From: Rutpela maculata
Taxonomy: Eukaryota > Arthropoda > Insecta > Coleoptera > Cerambycidae
Direction of reading: 5' to 3'
DNA: 64,000 nucleotides
Assembly (NCBI GenBank): GCA_936432065.2
Contig: OW386285.2
Coordinates: forward strand, 175,379,984-175,443,983
Below, piece by piece: positions 1-11,493 of this stretch; position 1 is the first letter of the stretch, and each line of letters opens with the position of its first letter. The notes under the pieces are model-generated. The model was not told the origin of the DNA, ran no database searches, and saw only the letters and a program-made list of their open reading frames with translations. Both the position numbers and the translations under genes were made by a program.

Positions 1-775
1 TAAGATTGAAAATGATGGTTTTAGTTTTCCTGTTATTTAAACATAATTCAACATTATCATAGTAATCACTGGCTTTAGACCGTATTTCATGATCTATTTG
101 AGTCAGGATGTCCAATTCTCTAGTCGCTGACAACAAGGGGAGATCATCTGCATATCCAATAGATTTAGTTGTGATAGAATCGGCTATGTCATTTATGTAA
201 ACTAGAAATAGGATCGGCCCTAGTATTGAACCCTGTGGGACACAATAATTAAGTGGTTTTAAAGTGGATGTTTTCCCATTCATGTGTACACACTGATATC
301 TATTGATTATATAATTTTTGATAAATGACAAAACTGATCCTCTGACTCCATACATTTCCAATTTAGTTAATAACAAATCATGCGATACACAGTCGAATGC
401 CTTTGATAAGTCTAACATTGATGCCGCTGTCATATTTCCTTTCTCAAACTCATCAGTTATAAAATTGATCATCTCTATTAAAGCTGTGATAGTTGATTTA
501 CCTTTCCTATATCCATATTGCGTTGGATTCAATAATCTTTCATTCTCCAAGTAACCTAATAATCTTATTTTGAAAGCGGCTTCTAGTAATTTTGATAATA
601 TAGGAATTATAGATATAGGTCTATAATTATCAGGTACATTTTTGTTTCCTTTTTTAAATACTGGAGTCACTTTAGCAAGTTTGAAATTTTCTGGAAATAT
701 TCCTTTTTCGAGACAAATATTAATATTACTTTTGTCTTTATCTTTTGCAATTAAAAAATTACAAGAAAACGAAAA
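1..775 (-). CDS. LINE reverse transcriptase, 5'-truncated, runs off window
   Basis: An open minus-strand frame runs from about 775 to the window edge and reads as a non-LTR retrotransposon RT. In order it shows VTPVFKKG and NYRPISI (fingers), then DLSKAFDCVSHDLL, which carries the first catalytic Asp, then VPQGSILGPILF, then GYADD with the catalytic Asp pair near 140-150, then thumb sequence. No endonuclease is visible upstream of 775, so the copy is 5'-truncated there. The C-terminus lies outside the window. The motif spacing fits jockey/CR1-type LINEs. No stop was seen in the part read, but without a start it is a partial element ORF, not a host gene. Confidence 0.85.
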
Positions 776-2472
776 GAGTGCATGGGCAGTGACAAGCATT
801 CGATTATCCAGGAAAAAATCATTTCTCGAAGGCATTTTGACTGTTTAACCCCCGCCCGCTCACGTTTCTGTTCATTTTTAGATTTTTCTTTTTTTGTTGT
901 AAATAATGACAAACAAACGAATTGAACACTGAAGACAGAAAAACTGAACAGACCCCCTCTGTAGTTTTTCTATAACCAGCGAGTAAACAAAAGGAACTGA
1001 CTCACGAGCAAACGATAAGCAGTGGAAAATGTTTTAATTTTGAAAATAGGGGACCAACTTTACAGAAGTGACACTAAAATATTTAATAGGTGACGCTCAC
1101 CACGGAGGAAAAACAACTTATTGCTGACAATGGTTTTATGTATACAACAAACTGTATAAAGTGCAAATTATTGAAAATATTTATTTTTTAAAATTAGTGA
1201 ACAGGTTTATATTGTTGGTCAATTATAATTCGATAAGTGGTAAAATACAGCACGAGTTGTAGGAGTAAAGTTCGGTGATAATTGTATTTATATGTTAATT
1301 TCGTGTAAAAAAAAAAGAATGAGATTATTTCAGAATTCAACGCTACCACGAATTTAGCCAAATTATAAGATACAAAGCCAATCTTTTCATATGTAAATAT
1401 AAACAACAAATAGCAATATTTGTTTTACCTCCAAGCTCAACCTGTGACATCACAGTGCCTCACCTATATGGGTAATATATAAAACCATTCTATAGCCGGA
1501 TTTACATGTACGCCCTTTTGCACTTGAACATCAAAAGTTTCCCATTTAATGAATACTGTAATGTAAACAGAAAAATCTTTGACTTTATTCTATTTTCTTT
1601 TCATAAAGGGTGATGGTGAGGGTGAGGGGGGTGGGGTGGATAAGGCTCTTATTTGGCCCCATCAACTTTTTTTTAAATAAAGGGCAAGGTCAAAAAATTA
1701 CAATTTTTTTCAAACTTTTGAACAATATAGTACATTTTATGTAGTTCGAATTTTTACAATCGATAAAGATCGGCTAAACTTCACTCCTTTCACCAAAATA
1801 TGTGAAAATCACCATTTGTGCTTTTGGTTCGTTGTTTTACACCGAACACAAGAAAGTACGGTAAATATTTTTAAATATATAGTGTGAAAACGTAAAATCT
1901 TTGACATATGTAAGAATCGAAGTGGTACTTGCTTGTTTTTATAGTGAAAAACAAACTTATACGAAATTGAGTTGCAATCATAAATGAGCAAATGGGTGAG
2001 TAATTGAAGGCAGTTTGATAATTTATTTCATTTTCTCTGTTTTTACTGTAAAATTATGATAAAGCCACCTGGCCCAGATAACTCTCACCAGTTCTTTCTA
2101 AAATCGTGTCACTCATACATGATAAAAATATGAGACGACATGAAACGGTATTCATGCTTTTATTTCATACTCATTTGTAAGTATTAGTACCTTTGCCACC
2201 GCAAGTATAGAATTTTTACGTAGGTGAATATTTCTTCAACGGTACATAGGTAGGTATTAATATATGATAACAAATATAGATAATCATCAGCTGGGACCAA
2301 ATAAGGGCCTTATCGTCACCCCTCCCTTACTACAGTTTTTTTTCCCCTTAATCTTTTAAATTACTTATGTCCTTTTAGGTAACTAATACTTGATAGCCTA
2401 AATTAATTGTGAATGTATTTTTCATTTACTGTACAATTTGAGAAGTAAATAAAGATTGAATTGAATACATAC
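776..2472. other. Gene-free AT-rich stretch with a weak inverted repeat
   Basis: No convincing coding sequence is visible. A segment of about 40 bp at 1624-1661, containing ATAAGGCTCTTATTTGG, recurs inverted at 2288-2325. That is compatible with the ends of a non-autonomous DNA element of about 0.7 kb, but I found no target-site duplication. If the PR-domain exon at 2473-3536 has a downstream intron, this region is part of it. Confidence 0.4.
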
Positions 2473-3536
2473 TTGTTTTCTCCATTTTCTTTTTATTTGT
2501 TGAAACAGCATTATCTTGCCAGTACAATAGCTCCTCACCATTTTTAATAAATTTTACAGTAATGAAGTATAAATCTTTTGCTTTTGATATAACAGCTACA
2601 TTTCTTGCTTCTCTTTTTGGTGCTGGTCTAATATATTTTAACCAATTTGAAAGTTCTACACATTCAGTGTTTATATAAATGTTTCCACTTTCAGAACTAA
2701 TCTCCCAAAGATCTCTCATGCTGAAATCTTCTGGAATATCTACTTCTTTAATAACTTTACCAGTTAAGGGTCCAAACTGAGAAAATTGTTCTATATCATC
2801 TTTTGCGAATACACCTAATCCATGGTTTGTATGTGTATCCTCAACATAGAGCGAATTTGGAAGAGATATTATCGAATAACTATATTTCTCTTTGTCCTTT
2901 GGATATTGTAAATCTTTTTTATTTTTAATTTTATTCACTTGATTTTCATACAGTAGTTTAAATTTTTCTTCCCAACATTTATAATCTACAGCATCATTAA
3001 TTATATACTTTGGGTAATTAATAGGACAACGGTCCTGTATATGACAAGTGGAACAGTAGTGACAAACTTTAATTTTGATTATATTTAAGTTATTGGAGGT
3101 TCCATCATCTTCTTTTTCAGTTAACTTTCCACATTTTAAATCAAGTTCTGGAGCTTTACGAACATCATGTTCTCCAGGTTTCTTGTTTCTCTTTTCTAAT
3201 GAAGTGTTATTTTTTCTTGAACTTTCTTCAAATTCATTACGTCTACGTGTATCTACATCATCAATCTGAGTTTCAATATTTTCTGCAAAACTAATTACAC
3301 ATTCTGTTTTTCCTTCAGAATTAATTTGATCAATGACATTGTTATCAGGTAAATTATTATTTCCGTTTTCACTAATAGAGTCGCCGAGTTGATCTTTTTC
3401 TTTCTTGAAGGAATTTCCATGCACTTCATGTTGAGTCTTATTTAAAATAGAGACTATTTTGTTCTTTTTTGTTTTGATTTGGTTGATTTCTTTTTTCCCT
3501 TTGTGAGCCTGATTATCATCTTCTTTAATAATTTTA
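2473..3536 (-). CDS. PR/SET-domain protein exon (PRDM-like)
   Basis: One long minus-strand exon, open from an acceptor (TTTGCAG, exon base 3536) to a possible donor (AA|GTATGT after 2473). If unspliced, the frame stops at 2426. The N-terminal half is polar and charged with low complexity. A Cys cluster (CHYCSTCHIQDRCP, about 3010-3070) follows, then a PR/SET-like domain containing HGLGVFAKDDIEQFSQFGPL, DLWEIS, SNWLKYIRPAPKREARN and GEELLYWQDN. In PRDM4/10/15-type proteins a short Cys knuckle precedes the PR domain in the same way. PRDM proteins are nuclear regulators or histone methyltransferases, normally with C-terminal C2H2 fingers, and none are visible downstream here. The fingers may lie in exons outside the window, or this may be a multicopy PR-only gene. 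No frameshift was seen. Confidence 0.7.
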
Positions 3537-3704
3537 CTGCAAAGTTTTTAAACGGTTTAGATATTAATATTTAGCATACATAATAGCCAGTCAACAATAT
3601 TTAAAAACTATCAGGAATAAAAAGTATATTTTAGTGATTTTTCAACTATAAAGGAAAAATAGCAAAAACTATTGTCTAAACGTTGGTTGTGGCATTTTCT
3701 TAAT

Positions 3705-3991
3705 ATTTCTCCATTCTTATTGGGATGCTCTGCCACATGTATTCTTCTAAACAATGTCTGAAATCTACAAAATAATACAATTAACCAGTATTTTACTGGA
3801 AAATAACCTCTACGCCTGTGACTTTTACGCCAAAGGATCAAAACCACCCTCTAACTGATCCTTTGACGTAAAAGTCACAGGCGTAGAGGTTATTTTCCAG
3901 TAAAATACTGGTTAATTGTATTATTTTGTAGATTTCAGACATTGTTTAGAAGAATATATGTGGCAGAGCATCCCAATAAGAATAGAGAAAT
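3705..3991. repeat. Foldback repeat, 136-bp arms
   Basis: The left arm (3705-3840) and right arm (3856-3991) are near-perfect reverse complements separated by a 15-base loop. Direct copies of AAATAGCAAAAACTA sit beside the structure, at about 3658 and 3988. The left copy is about 30 bp outside the arm, so it is not a clean target-site duplication. Transcription would give a long hairpin RNA. No coding content. Confidence 0.85.
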
Positions 3992-4579
3992 AGCAAAAAC
4001 TACATTAGAAGTGTTTACATACTTTTAATTTTCTGTTTTGTGGACTTACAGACATATATTCGGCAGAAAGGCGGAACACTGACTGTATAAAACAGAGATT
4101 TTCCTCATGTTAATCTATGCAACCCTGGTTTAGTGGTGTAAAATCAAATCAACCGAGAATAAATTTCAAAGAATGACATGTCTATGAATAATGGGGACAA
4201 TGTTGACTACCCCAATGGCAGCGTCCAAGGCCCTCTCGGACATGCCTCCCCTCCATATTGTAGTGCAAATAGAAGCCAAAATAGGAGGCCATAGACTGAT
4301 GAAAAATGAAGAAGATGGCAGGCACTTTGGGCATCTAAAGAACCATACAAAAATTCTCAAATTCATGGAAATGGAATAATATCCTAAACATGATGGGATG
4401 CCACAAAATAAAACGTGAGTAGTTTGAATTTCATAAAACTTTCCAGATTGTAATAACCGAAATAACAAAATATACACATAGATGGATCCAAAATGGAGAT
4501 CTGTCAGTGGCGGTCTGGTCAGGTCGGCGAGTCGGCAAATACCGACTGGGCCTTTTGCCTTTTGAGTACATGATGCGCT
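3992..4579. other. No recognisable feature
   Basis: Mixed-composition sequence. Short open frames exist on both strands but none shows a domain, splice structure or repeat family I recognise. Confidence 0.4.
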
Positions 4580-5790
4580 TATAGATAAATAGATAGATAA
4601 TCTTTATTTCTCCATTGAAAAAAATATACATATATGCATACAAGAAACAATGCAGAAAAGGCCAAAAAAAAGTACATGTAAATATAATATAATACGTAAT
4701 AAGCTTAAAAGGTAATTATAAAAAAAAAAACAGAAAATTAACTAAACAAAAAGTAATTAACTATTTAAAAATTCAGTTGTACAGCAGTTCTTATCTAGTA
4801 AAAAATTTTTTTATTTTGATTTAAAGATATGTATACTTGCAGACTTTAATATCTTCGGGTAAATAGTTGTAAAATTTACTGCCTTGGTAAATAAAACTCT
4901 TTTGAAAAGAACTTGTTCTATGAGAATTGGGTAGTAAAAGATCTCTGTGTCTGGTTTCATATGAATGGTTAACTTGATTACTAATAAGACTGAATTTATT
5001 TCTGTATACATATGTACAAACATCACAAATGTATTGACCAGCAACAGTTAAAATTTTCAGAGATTTGAAGGCATTACTACATGATTCTTTATAATCCAAG
5101 TTTAATAAAATACGTATTGCATATTTTTGTAAAACGAATACCCTGTTTACACTACTACTGTTCCCCCAATTTACAATTCCATACCTTAGATGTGAGTGAA
5201 ACTTGGCATAATACAAAGTTTTGAGAACATCCTGACTACAGTGCTTAGACATAAATTTAAGAGCATAACAGCTGGTCCTTAATTTCATGCAAAGATGATC
5301 TACATGTTGATACCATTGCATATGCCGATCAAAAATAATACCAAGTATTTTGCTGGCATCATTTGTTTTTATTGGATGGTCAGTACCATCGAAAAGGGTA
5401 ATGTATTCAATATTACTTCTTAGTGAAAATTGGGTAGTTAACAGTCTTTGATTTATTTAAGATTAAATTATTTTCTTTGGCCCAACATATTATTACTTCA
5501 TACACTCTTTCGCATGTGACCTTTGTTTCATTTAAATTATTACCAGTGACTAGGATATTGGTATCGTCAGCATAGCAAATCACATGCACATTTGGAATTG
5601 TCTCTAGGTGGGTAATTAAGTCATTAGCAAATAATATATAAAGAAGGGGACCAAGGATTGAGCCTTGTGGAACTCCTTGCCTGACAATGCAAGTACTGCT
5701 TTCTACTCCACTAGGCAATTTGACAATTTGCATCATATTCTCCAGATAAGAGGAAAAGATTTGCAGGGCAGTTCTACGGATCTGCGAACC
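4580..5790 (-). pseudogene. LINE reverse transcriptase, 5'-truncated and frameshifted
   Basis: The minus strand carries the C-terminal two thirds of a non-LTR RT. The first segment (about 5790-5413) contains QGVPQGSILGPLLYILFAND and the catalytic CYADD. A stop and frame change near 5413 leads to the second segment (about 5400-4821) with the RT connection and C-terminal region (SKILGIIFDR, HLRYGIVNWG). The 3' end on this strand is AATAAAGATTATC followed by a short TATC-type repeat at 4580-4604, typical of LINEs ending in a microsatellite rather than poly(A). The endonuclease and the first catalytic Asp motif are missing, so the copy is dead on arrival. Confidence 0.85.
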
Positions 5791-6511
5791 TGCGAATCAA
5801 AAACGTTCAAATCGCTGACGAACTGCGTTTGAATGGTTATTTATTTTTAAAAGTTTAGGCATATGTGGTGAGCTGGTGGGTACTTTTGGCTTCTTTTGGC
5901 CATTCTGAAGTCTGAAGCACGAACTCAAAATGTGCACAGTGCAGAAGCAGCAAAAGCAATTGATGAAACTAATATCAAAACATTAACACTTTAACTATTA
6001 GTATTAAGTGAATTGTCATGTCGATAGCTTGGCTATCAAGTGCACTTTTTGCGATGGGATTTTTCCAATAGGTTCTTTTAGGATTAAAAAACAACTGGTA
6101 AGTACATAGAATAATAGAAGAGAAATTACGGAGGATGGAACGATTTGGCCGCAAAATCAATATTGGCAAAATTTTGCAAAATTTTAAAATTTCAAAATTG
6201 TGTTTACAAAAGTTGGGGAGGGCGACAGACAATAGATAAATAAAGTAATTTAGGTGTAATATTAAGTAAAAAGTGCATTAAAGATATATAACTGAATGCA
6301 AATAAATATTAAGATTCAAAATAGCTCTTTAATATAATCAAGGGTAAATTAGTATTAAGTATTAATCTAAGGTAAATATATAATTCTAAAAGGAATGAAA
6401 AATAAATTCATAAATGACTAATAAATAAAATAAATATAATCCAACCACCACCTAGCTAACGAATTACCAACGAACTAAATTATAAACTAGCATACAGATT
6501 TATACATATTT
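5791..6511. other. No recognisable feature
   Basis: AT-rich spacer between two retroelement remnants. No frame carries a recognisable motif, and no inverted or tandem repeat stands out. Confidence 0.4.
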
Positions 6512-6612
6512 TTTCAATTTGAAATTAGTCGGTATATCGAATAAGAAAATAAATGAGGTTATTTCCACTTGTCGACATTTCGAATAAAATTTTATTCTTC
6601 CTCGGGACTAAT
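6512..6612 (-). repeat. Penelope-type terminal repeat copy with decayed hammerhead motif
   Basis: About 100 bp matching, in reverse orientation, the segment at 12880-12985. On the minus strand 6607-6571 shows a hammerhead-like core: CCGAGGA, an AT-rich self-complementary stem, then GAAATGTC. The partner copy has CTGAGGA and GAAACGTC, so this copy carries substitutions in conserved core positions and is probably inactive. Confidence 0.6.
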
Positions 6613-6716
6613 ATAATATAATAATAATATAATATCTTTTCCCAGTTCAAAGCCAACAGTGATAGAGGTCACACCTATATTTGCTGCTCTTTGAAAGTAT
6701 TATATTGTGATTAAAA

Positions 6717-8036
6717 ATGTCATCAGAAAGTAATGGAAGTGAAATGGAGGTTGTAGAGGACACTGAAGGATGGACACAGGCAAAGATAGACCGGAAAAAT
6801 GCCAAGAGGAAAAGACTAGGGTTTTCACAAGAACAGATTAACAATATTATTATAGGAAATGCTCCACAAACCAGCCAAACAAAAAATGTTGAGATAAATT
6901 CTGCCACAAAAAACACAGGAGATAAAAATCCACTAACCCACAAAAACACCAACCCAAACAAAAACCAATCCCCTCATATGAATAAAATACCACAAAAAAT
7001 ATGAACATTTATTTTTGATAACAGCTGAGAGCAGTTACACAAGATTAGACTTTACAAACCTCTGGAGTAAGATCTTTCCTAATATTAAGGACATAATCAT
7101 ACAAACAAAAAAAGGATTTCTACTAAAAACAAATACCCTTGAACAATCTATTACTAACACTTTAAACAAAATGGTAGAAGTGGGAAGAGTTCTTAACTTC
7201 CACAAAACGTCTCCAAACACCAAAACTCCTACACCTGCTGAAGTCCAAGCTACTCAGTAATCATAGCAAATGTCGAACCTGAAATAGAAGACAAAACGGT
7301 CAGTGAAATCTTGAACGAGCAAAAATTCGAACACCGATACTGCAGAAGAATTTTATCACGCACAACTAACAAACCTACTACTTTTATTCGAATAATCACT
7401 GGTTCACAAAATACTTTTGAAACCCTTCTCACCGAGGGACCCTTTTTTAACTACCGACATTATCCAGTTTACCCCAGCAAGCCACCACCACCAACACCAA
7501 AGCCCTGTAGCAAATGTCTAGCATTTGATCACACAACAGAATCTTGTACCACCCCCGTCAAATGTTCCAAATGTCTGGGAACTCATCCATCTAACAAATG
7601 CTCTTCCACATTACCACCTAAATGTACCAGCTGTGGCTCCGAGGAACACCAAGCATGGTCATTCAAATGCCCCAACAGACCGAAAGCACCAATTGATGGC
7701 ATTCCAAATGTGCAGATAAAATCCCTAAATAAGAAGTCTCACGAAATATAAAAAAAAAACAAAAACTTTAGAATCCACGCTCCTGTCACCATACACGACA
7801 TGATAATAAACACATATATTAACGAGATAAATGAGCCAAACAACAAAAGCAGAGAGGAACTGTTGAGTAAACTGCGAAACCGCTTCATAAACAACTTCAA
7901 TGTAGACACAACAGCAGTGTTCACTGGAAACAGAGTGTATATTCTAATATTCGAAATGGACGGACAAGACCCCTACTCTCCCACAGAGCCCACAAACCAG
8001 CCAAATAATGTACAGCACGATTATGTCAGTAACTAA
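6717..8036 (+). pseudogene. LINE ORF1 (gag-like, CCHC knuckles), frameshifted
   Basis: Decayed first ORF of a jockey-type LINE. It starts at an ATG (6717), stops at 7004, continues in another frame about 7015-7260, returns to the first frame at about 7311, and meets another stop at 7751 before a final segment to 8036. The middle part (about 7500-7690) has three closely spaced zinc knuckles (CSKCLAFDHTTESC, CSKCLGTHPSNKC, CTSCGSEEHQAWSFKC), characteristic of LINE ORF1 proteins that bind the element's RNA. The C-terminal segment overlaps the start of ORF2 by a few codons. Multiple breaks mean no functional protein. Confidence 0.85.
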
Positions 8037-10015
8037 TATCTTGTATGCAAACATCAATAGCTACACATCCAAGAAACATCTAATTAATAATTTCATAGAA
8101 AACAATAATATCCAGTGTGCAATGTTCGTGGAGACAAAAACAAAAAAAGACAACAATACGTCATACAGAGACTGGAGTACCCTTCGACATGACGGTAACC
8201 CAATACACAATCATGCAAGAGGCGGAAGCTTAGTACAAACACATCCTGACCTTAAAATGGGAAAAGCAAACCCACCCAGAATCAACAACCCCCTCAATGA
8301 ATGCTTGCATTTTACCATTCCATTCCTAGATGACAACCTTCACATATTTTTGGTTTATATCCACCCACACTCCAGAATCGAAGAAAATGTATTTACCATG
8401 AGCACACTATACAAATACTCGTTAATTGTAGGAGATTTCAACGTAAACAATAGAGCAAAAAAGAGACAACTAAACAACTTCATCCAAAATACTGGTTTCT
8501 GCAAATATGACACTCCACCTATATTAATAAGAAGAAAAAGAAAAATGTACCGAGAATACAGAAACACTAATAATCCTGAAGCCAAAAGGGGAATAAACAT
8601 TCTGAACAAAAACATATGTTCATTAATCTGTAGTATTTGCAAGACACTTCGAAAAAGCAAGACACTTCGAAAAAGCCTATTCAGAGACACAGGATATAAA
8701 TTTTAATAATAACCACTACCAAAGAGTCCAAGAATGGTACGACACATTTATTAATGAACCTATGCCAACAGAAGAACATTTAATTGAAGAAGCAGACTAT
8801 TTCGCAGTAGTAAATCAAGGCAAAAATACAGCACCAGGTCACGATTATGTCACCAAAAACTTTGTAAAAAACTCGATCTAATAATACACTTATACATAAT
8901 TAAAATTTATGAATATTGCTTCAAACATCAAACACCAAAGGAATGGAAAACTGGAACAATTATAACGATACCGAAACGTGGCACTGATCACTCCAAAGTG
9001 GTTAACTACAGGCCAATTACCTTGCTGCCAGTACTAGGAAAAAATTTTGAAAAGCTAATAAAAAATAAAATACAACAAAATATCGACCATCAAATACCAA
9101 ACTATCAATTTGGATTTAAAACTAACTGCTCTACATCCCATCCTTCATCGATACTAATAAACAATGTTGAAGGGTCACAAGGGTCTGCTTTATAAATTTC
9201 ACAAACTAGGATGTTCTAGAGATCTCCTTCTTCTAGTTAACAGCTTCCTTTCCAACCGGAAATTAAGAGTGAAAATCCAGAACGATACATCTTACAAATT
9301 TACTCCAGAACAAGGTCTTCCTCAGGGGTCACCACTTTCACCACTTCTGTACAATATATATTGCACAGATATTTACCACAACGATCCACAATATTTTTCA
9401 CATCAAGCATATGTACTACAATTCGCAGATGATACCACCTTGATCTCACATGATAAAACCATTAATGCCGCTATGGAAAACCTTCAAAATCTCGTCGATG
9501 GCACATCTCTTTGGTTCAACAAACGGAGGCTCAAGCCCAACCCAACCAAATCACACCTAATGATATTTCACCACACTCCCTCCAGAAATTCTCCTACAGT
9601 ACATATGTACAATCAGACAATTAAATCAGAAGCATCCATAGAATATCTTGGCATTACTATCGACAATAAAACCAATTTTAACAGCCACACAGCTAATGCC
9701 AAAAAACAAATAATTTCTAGAGCCAAGCATTTTAGAGGACTGACATACAAAAAAGAAGGAATTAATCTTACCACCATGGGTAAAATCTACAAACTTATTT
9801 GCAGACCCATTATAGAATACGGACATGTAATTTTCTCTAATCTAAAAAACCCAACCATCAAAAACCTCAGAGTAGCCGAAACAAGTGCCATCCGGACTAT
9901 CACTAAACTTCGCCATCCCAACAATCCCCTACACAACCCGCCAAACCAGCTCTTGTATGAACAAACCCACATCCAGCCAATCCAGGAACGACTTTCTTCT
10001 CTTACACCAAAATAA
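8008..10015 (+). pseudogene. LINE ORF2 (endonuclease-RT), catalytic motif deleted
   Basis: Second ORF of the same LINE. The apurinic-like endonuclease at the N-terminus is recognisable from ILYANINSY, FVETKTK and VGDFNVNN, but the terminal SDH-type motif is gone and the frame stops at 8706. RT homology resumes about 8830 (NTAPGHDYV, then VNYRPITLLPVLGK at about 9000). A deletion near 9170 joins the region before motif A directly to GLLYKFHKLG, removing the first catalytic Asp. Downstream, QGLPQGSPLSPLLYNIY, QFADDTT and IEYLGITIDN are well kept, to a stop at 10015. The copy cannot encode active RT. Confidence 0.85.
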
Positions 10016-10335
10016 AAATACAATAGATGAGTATTGTATAAGAAGAAATGGCAGAAGAAGCAGACATATCTATCCTGCAAATACCCTTTGGGAGAAAATC
10101 ACATCGCTGAGATAATCACCACGAAATATACAGCACACATATATGCGTTTTTTTTTTTTTTTTTTTATACATATATTTAAACGTTAAATTTTCTTTTTTG
10201 TTTTATATAAATACAAATGAACTTACTATAATTATATTAATTCATGTATACTTGTTAAATGACATTAAGATGGAAATCGAAACGGACTGAAGGACCTCGG
10301 TCAATTGAAATGTATTAGCTCATTTCAATAAAGTT
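10016..10335. other. LINE 3' flank and T-tract, no gene
   Basis: AT-rich sequence after ORF2, containing a 19-base T run (10148-10166). No poly(A) tail on the plus strand marks the LINE end, so its 3' boundary is unclear. The next 3' element begins at about 10336. Confidence 0.4.
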
Positions 10336-10388
10336 CGGTAAACAGAGTAAGAGAATTGGTGTGTGTTATTCTCTTACTCTGTTTACCG
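10336..10388. repeat. Perfect 20-bp hairpin at the 5' edge of the Penelope copy
   Basis: CGGTAAACAGAGTAAGAGAA (10336-10355) is exactly inverted at 10369-10388 with a 13-base loop. The right arm is Penelope coding sequence (the codons for VYR). The left arm is therefore an inverted piece of the element's own sequence at its truncated 5' end, as could arise by 5' inversion or snap-back during reverse transcription. Confidence 0.7.
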
Positions 10389-11493
10389 AAAACCCACCCA
10401 CACAAACCGTTACCTAAATGCAAACTCCCATCCCTCACAAATAAATTCGGTTGTCAACACTCTTATAACAAGATCCCTTAGACTAACTGACAGCCATAAC
10501 AGACAAACGGAATTGCACACATTAGAACACGCACTCGTACAAAATGGTTATGACAGAAACCACATAAGACGGACCATAAATAAAGCACAGTACCCACCCC
10601 AAACACAACACCCGGATACATCCCCACCTGAACAACACAAAGCCTTCCTACCTTACATCAAAGGTGTCACAGACCGAATCTCCAAAGTCCTAAAAACAAA
10701 CAACATAAAAACAATATTCACAACACAACAGACTATTTCCAACCTTATCAAGTCCACAAAAGACCAAGTCCCTAATGACTCCCATGGCGTTTACGAAATA
10801 CCTTGCTCCGACTGTCCCCAAACTTACATTGGACAAACAAACAGACGCATTAACAACAGGGTATACGAACATCGCCTAGTAGTCAGAAATACTGACCCTA
10901 CCTCATCCCTAGCACAACACCGTCTCCAGACTGGACATAACATAGACTTTGACAACACAAAAACAATAGCACCTGTATATTCCCGAAAAACACGAACGAT
11001 CCGCGAAGCAATTGAAATCGAGAAGCGTCCTAATTGTTTAAACAAAAAGGACGACAGTCTTCGACTTCCAACTGCTTGGAAATCACTAATATCTCCACTA
11101 ACTACACAACCCTCACTAACACCACACTGCGACCTTCCTACCATGCGTAACCGTTCCGCACCAGTGCTCACCACACCCACCAATCCTACTATAAATACCT
11201 CACCTCAACCCACAACTCGCCAGTTCTCTCTAAGAACTGAGATTGAGATCTTAGAGACGAACCAAGGTTCGACCTGGGGAGTAGGCAGATTGAGGCCCCG
11301 GACTCGAACCATTCCTTACCCTTCCTATATACCTCTATATTATCGATTCTTCTTTCTTTTTCTCTTGAAAATGGCTCCAAAGTGGGAACCGAAACGTCGA
11401 GACTCCAATAGACGCGATTCAACCTGTGAAGCTAGTATTTTTCATACAGACAACCGCGGAAACCTATCCGAGCATATATATATATCCATATGA
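10363..11493 (+). CDS. Penelope-like element protein: RT C-terminus plus GIY-YIG endonuclease
   Basis: The first about 70 residues (VYRKPTHTNRYLNANSH and on) match the RT C-terminus of Penelope-like elements; the catalytic RT is absent, so the copy is 5'-truncated. A GIY-YIG nuclease domain follows at about residues 142-222: GVYEIPCSDCPQTYIGQT, the conserved Arg region, EHRL, and REAIEIEK with the likely catalytic Glu. The Cys pair in CSDC fits the Penelope variant of this nuclease. Penelope elements use the nuclease to nick target DNA and prime reverse transcription. The final about 130 residues after ISPL read through 3' untranslated and ribozyme sequence and are probably not part of the native protein. 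No frameshift was seen within the domain. Confidence 0.85.
   Translation: MLFSYSVYRKPTHTNRYLNANSHPSQINSVVNTLITRSLRLTDSHNRQTELHTLEHALVQNGYDRNHIRRTINKAQYPPQTQHPDTSPPEQHKAFLPYIKGVTDRISKVLKTNNIKTIFTTQQTISNLIKSTKDQVPNDSHGVYEIPCSDCPQTYIGQTNRRINNRVYEHRLVVRNTDPTSSLAQHRLQTGHNIDFDNTKTIAPVYSRKTRTIREAIEIEKRPNCLNKKDDSLRLPTAWKSLISPLTTQPSLTPHCDLPTMRNRSAPVLTTPTNPTINTSPQPTTRQFSLRTEIEILETNQGSTWGVGRLRPRTRTIPYPSYIPLYYRFFFLFLLKMAPKWEPKRRDSNRRDSTCEASIFHTDNRGNLSEHIYISI
11364..11398 (+). ncRNA. Hammerhead ribozyme-like motif of the Penelope element
   Basis: Just downstream of the GIY-YIG domain the strand reads a CTTGAAAA box, a stem-loop (GGCTCC / GGGAACC) and GAAAC followed by the GTC cleavage triplet. Penelope-like elements are known to carry minimal hammerhead ribozymes with a very short helix III in their terminal repeats, and GAAACGTC is the expected form. 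The first box departs from the canonical CTGANGA by an extra T, so activity of this copy is doubtful. Confidence 0.6.
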
